From: CAJJDF01 sp965655625
GTDB lineage: Bacteria > Bacteroidota > Bacteroidia > Flavobacteriales_D > CAJJDF01
Length of the DNA stretch: 8,507 nucleotides
Direction of reading: 5' to 3'
Assembly (NCBI GenBank): GCA_965655625.1
Contig: CBFHHA010000061.1
Span: 1 to 8,507 of the forward strand
In this document: piece by piece, positions 6,175 to 8,507 of the stretch
Layout: the number at the start of each line of letters is the position of its first letter
Numbering within the stretch: the first letter of the stretch is position 1
The notes under the pieces: model-generated
Told to the model about the DNA's origin: nothing
Databases searched by the model: none
Seen by the model: the letters and a program-made list of their open reading frames with translations, nothing else
Made by a program: the position numbers and the translations under genes

Positions 6175-6948
6175 CAAACAAGGAGTTCTTCCACCATCCA
6201 CTGGCAAATTAATCCCATTAATGTAGCTTGCAAGAGGCGAAGCTAAGAAAGCAATGGCGTTAGCAACTTCTTCAGGCGCCGCAATTCTATTCATCGGAAC
6301 AATACTTTCCATTCCTTTTTTAATCTCTTCAATAGATTTTCCTGTCTTTTTTGATTTGGCTTCAAAGATTTCGTTCAATCTTCCTGTATTAGTTGCTCCG
6401 GGCAACACATTGTTTACGGTAATATTAAATTGTCCCAGTTCATTTGCCATCGTTTTTGCCCAGTTTGCCACTGCTCCTCTAATCGTATTCGAAACTCCCA
6501 ATCCATTCAATGGTGCTTTTACCGAAGTAGAAATAACATTGATTATTCTTCCATAAGGTTGTTCTTTCATTTTTGTAAGAACAGCCTGTGTGATTTTATG
6601 ATTCGCAATCAAGTGTTGATTGAAGGTGTTGAGGAATTCCTCTGGCTTAGCATCGGTGATTGGTCCTCCAGCTGGTCCACCGGTGTTATTCAATAAGATA
6701 TCGATTTTCAGTTTACTTATAGATTCGCACAAAACATCTAATGATGCTGAGTCGCTAAAATCAGCTACTAAATATTGATGTTGTTGATTTTTACTAGAAT
6801 CCAACACTGGGATTGTTTTAGCAAGTTTCTCTTCATTTCTTGCAATTAGTACAATTGAAGCGCCTAATTTACTCATGGCAATAGCCGAAGCCATTCCTAT
6901 TCCTCCAGTTCCTCCTGCAACAGCAGCTATTTTTCCAGTTAAGTCCAT
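6172..6948 (-). CDS. Atypical short-chain dehydrogenase/reductase (SDR)
   Basis: A 258-residue Rossmann-fold oxidoreductase of the classical-SDR length; the substrate is unknown. The nucleotide-binding motif is GGTGGIG (12-18), followed by VLIARNEEKL at the end of strand 2. The NNAG motif reads NNTG (87-90). The C-terminal part is standard: NNVLPGATNTGR (179-190), PEEVANAIAFLAS (225-237) and INLPVDGG (246-253). The catalytic region departs from the classical tetrad. Ser140 is present, but the position 13 residues on, where Tyr is expected, is Ser153, and the Lys position (+4) is Arg157, within VSNTIRG. This S-N-x-x-R wording is typical of the beta-ketoacyl-ACP-reductase-like SDR subgroup that lacks a perfect tetrad, so 3-oxoacyl-ACP reductase should not be assumed. 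It probably has its own promoter. The stop is followed at once by a heptamer array, and aspS begins 128 bases downstream on the same strand. Confidence 0.92.
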   Translation of the reverse strand: MDLTGKIAAVAGGTGGIGMASAIAMSKLGASIVLIARNEEKLAKTIPVLDSSKNQQHQYLVADFSDSASLDVLCESISKLKIDILLNNTGGPAGGPITDAKPEEFLNTFNQHLIANHKITQAVLTKMKEQPYGRIINVISTSVKAPLNGLGVSNTIRGAVANWAKTMANELGQFNITVNNVLPGATNTGRLNEIFEAKSKKTGKSIEEIKKGMESIVPMNRIAAPEEVANAIAFLASPLASYINGINLPVDGGRTPCL

Positions 6949-6965
6949 TCTTGTTTTGTTTTTGA

Positions 6966-6973
6966 CAAAGGTA
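6966..6973 (-). promoter_or_regulatory. Candidate -7 box for the SDR gene
   Basis: On the minus strand TACCTTTG matches TAnnTTTG exactly and ends 17 bases before the SDR ATG, which would give a short leader of about 10 nt. No TTG is seen at the usual -33 distance; that region is a T-rich run. The position just upstream of the start codon is the main support. Confidence 0.45.
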
Positions 6974-7047
6974 ACGACCTAAAAAGAAAAATTGAAATTA
7001 ATTATAAAAAATAGAGGTCTAGCATTAGGGTTTGTGTTTTTTATAAC

Positions 7048-7070
7048 ATTTTGTGTGAGAATATTTTGTG
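7048..7070 (+). promoter_or_regulatory. Possible promoter region with direct repeats, surface-protein gene
   Basis: The 177-base divergent gap (6949-7125) must hold the promoter of the surface-protein gene. ATATTTTG at 7061-7068 is the nearest approach to the Bacteroidota -7 box but misses the leading T. ATTTTGTG occurs twice, at 7048-7055 and 7063-7070, 15 bases apart. This is suggestive only; no box here is a confident match. Confidence 0.2.
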
Positions 7071-7125
7071 AGTTGATTTACTTTTTAGTAATTTCAGAAT
7101 CTATACAACTCAAAAATCATATACA

Positions 7126-8507
7126 ATGAAGAAAATCTACTCTATTTTAACATTTCTCAGTGTAATGAGTTTGTTGCTTTTTAGCACAAATTTGAATGCT
7201 CAGGATTACAGTACGAGATTGGTAAATCAATGTTTTACCACCTCTGTACAAACCGTTTCATTTACAGGAGCAACTCCTAATGCAAATGGGGCAGGAACCT
7301 TTACCTTAATTTATTACAATGGTGATTTAGATGGTACTGGAACTAACCTAGAGAACATAGATATATCTGGTGAAACAGGTGGTTCTATTGGAAACTCATT
7401 ACCAACAGGTCAATGTAATGCTTCGAGAGACTCCGTATCAATTACAATTCCGATGGCTACCATTAATGCATGGGCCACCACGGGTGGATCAATTGATTTT
7501 ACCCTGACAACAACTTCAGCGGTTAATTTAACGCTTTGTGGAGCTAGTCTTTGTGTGGATGCTTATTTAACATACCCTGTATCAACAGTGCCTGATGATG
7601 CTGGTGCTTCCACCGTTACGCCAACGATTATTTGTCCAGGTTCTGACTCTGTTCGAGTTGCTATTAATAATTACGGAACTAATCAGATTGATTCTGTAAT
7701 GGTGAATTGGAGTAAAAATGGAACAATTCAAACTCCAATCCATTTGAGAACTTTATTGGACACCGCAGGTGGTTTAGGTTCTACTTCTTCTATTGTAAAT
7801 TTAGGACTGCATACATTTACAGCGGGTATTACAGATACTTTTACCGTTTGGACTACAATGCCAAATGGAGTAATTGATACTACCACGAATAATGATACAG
7901 TGGCTGCATATATCAAACCTTCATTAACTGGAACATATACAATTGGTGGTTTTTCACCAGATTACACCTCGTTTAGTTCCGCTATTTCTGACTTGAATAG
8001 TATAGGGATTTGTGGGCCAATCGTTTTCAATGTTAGACAAAATATCTATACTGAACAAGTTGAAATTGGAGCAATTAATGGTATTTCTTCAACCAATACA
8101 ATTACATTCCAAAGTGATCCAGGAAATACAATTATGCCAGTGATTCAATATGGACCTACGACACTAGCTGATAACTACACCTTAAGATTAGCCGCGGGAG
8201 CAAGCTACATTTCATTTGATAGCCTGAATTTTAAAACAACTGGAACTTCTTATTCTACGGTGGTTAGTATTCCTGGTAATACTGACTACATCACAATCAA
8301 TAATTGTAAACTAGACGGTTATAATAACGCGACAACATCAACTTACCAAGCAGTGTTGTATCAAACAGGTGGTTTGTCTAACTATAATGTATTCACGAAT
8401 AATGAATTGAATAACGGTTCATATGGAATGTACTGGAGAGGTACAGGAACGACTTCAAAGTCAGTAGGAAACCTCATAGCAGGAAACTCTTTGAATAATC
8501 CTAATTA
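7126..8507 (+). CDS. Large secreted adhesin-like protein, N-terminal part (runs off the window)
   Basis: Open from ATG 7126 to the last base: 460 codons with no stop. A signal peptide (MKK, hydrophobic core to about residue 20, NLNA) is probably cleaved after Ala25, before QDYST. Residues 31-150 form a Thr/Gly/Asn-rich beta-sandwich-like region with several Cys (36, 97, 138, 143); I do not recognise its family with confidence. Residues 158-263 look like a CARDB or Ig-like domain: DAGASTVTPTIICPGSDSV, NNYGTNQIDSVMVNW, then MPNGVIDTTTNNDTV. From 267, LTGTYTIGG and PDYTSFSSAISDLNSIGICG open a module common in very large Bacteroidota surface proteins; VVSIPGNTDYITINNCKLDG and NVFTNNELNNGSYGMYW are the rungs of a right-handed parallel beta-helix. 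Export by the type IX system is plausible, but the C-terminal sorting domain that would show it lies beyond the window. Adhesion or carbohydrate interaction is inferred from architecture only. Translation from 7126 is favoured because the signal peptide starts there. Confidence 0.85.
   Translation, partial: MKKIYSILTFLSVMSLLLFSTNLNAQDYSTRLVNQCFTTSVQTVSFTGATPNANGAGTFTLIYYNGDLDGTGTNLENIDISGETGGSIGNSLPTGQCNASRDSVSITIPMATINAWATTGGSIDFTLTTTSAVNLTLCGASLCVDAYLTYPVSTVPDDAGASTVTPTIICPGSDSVRVAINNYGTNQIDSVMVNWSKNGTIQTPIHLRTLLDTAGGLGSTSSIVNLGLHTFTAGITDTFTVWTTMPNGVIDTTTNNDTVAAYIKPSLTGTYTIGGFSPDYTSFSSAISDLNSIGICGPIVFNVRQNIYTEQVEIGAINGISSTNTITFQSDPGNTIMPVIQYGPTTLADNYTLRLAAGASYISFDSLNFKTTGTSYSTVVSIPGNTDYITINNCKLDGYNNATTSTYQAVLYQTGGLSNYNVFTNNELNNGSYGMYWRGTGTTSKSVGNLIAGNSLNNPN

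Noticed and set aside
6254..6696. Two overlapping plus-strand open frames of 100 and 88 residues.
   Set aside because: They lie wholly antisense to the SDR gene, whose motifs are unambiguous, and show no recognisable domain or start signal.
6172..6948. Treating the SDR as an inactive pseudogene because Tyr and Lys are missing.
   Set aside because: The frame is full length, the cofactor motifs are intact, and the same substitutions characterise a known subgroup.
7728..7916. A minus-strand open frame of 62 residues.
   Set aside because: It is antisense to the CARDB-like domain of the surface-protein gene, which has a signal peptide and continuous domains.

Overview
The window looks like a chromosomal segment from a Bacteroidota bacterium, probably Flavobacteriales or a close relative. 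The reasons are low GC content, weak Shine-Dalgarno sequences, boxes resembling the Bacteroidota TAnnTTTG -7 element, a UvrA with the wording I associate with this phylum, and a large surface-type protein with the TGTYTIGG beta-helix domain common in its secreted proteins. Species cannot be read from the sequence. Most genes are housekeeping; I see no tRNA, rRNA, CRISPR array, transposase or defence system.

Layout. Positions 3-56 hold the last codons of an upstream plus-strand gene. A lipoprotein-type MltD-like lytic transglycosylase (60-1142) follows after 3 bases, and uvrA (1143-3968) starts on the base after its stop, so the three look like one plus-strand operon. The 311-base convergent spacer (3969-4279) contains a 16-bp bidirectional terminator hairpin, a second palindrome of the ATTCCC...GGGAAT type, and a heptanucleotide repeat array. 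On the minus strand come aspS (6043-4280, aspartyl-tRNA synthetase) and, upstream of it, an atypical short-chain dehydrogenase (6948-6172). A divergent promoter region (6949-7125) leads to a plus-strand gene for a large secreted repeat or adhesin-like protein, open from 7126 to the window edge.

The least explained structure is a pair of 7-nt-period repeat arrays. The first (4173-4294) is 17 uninterrupted heptamers, all fitting YTCTWWK, and it runs into the aspS reading frame, supplying the last four codons and the stop. The second (6111-6174) is a more degenerate AT-rich array whose first unit begins exactly at the stop codon of the dehydrogenase gene. Both sit in the same place relative to the upstream gene and, read on the gene strand, fit a loose shared unit NAATNGA. 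They may belong to one family of gene-3'-end heptamer repeats, comparable in form to the STRR heptamers of cyanobacteria.

The genes have no obvious joint pathway: cell-wall turnover and nucleotide excision repair are paired by operon structure, translation and an uncertain oxidoreductase are neighbours, and the surface protein is separate.
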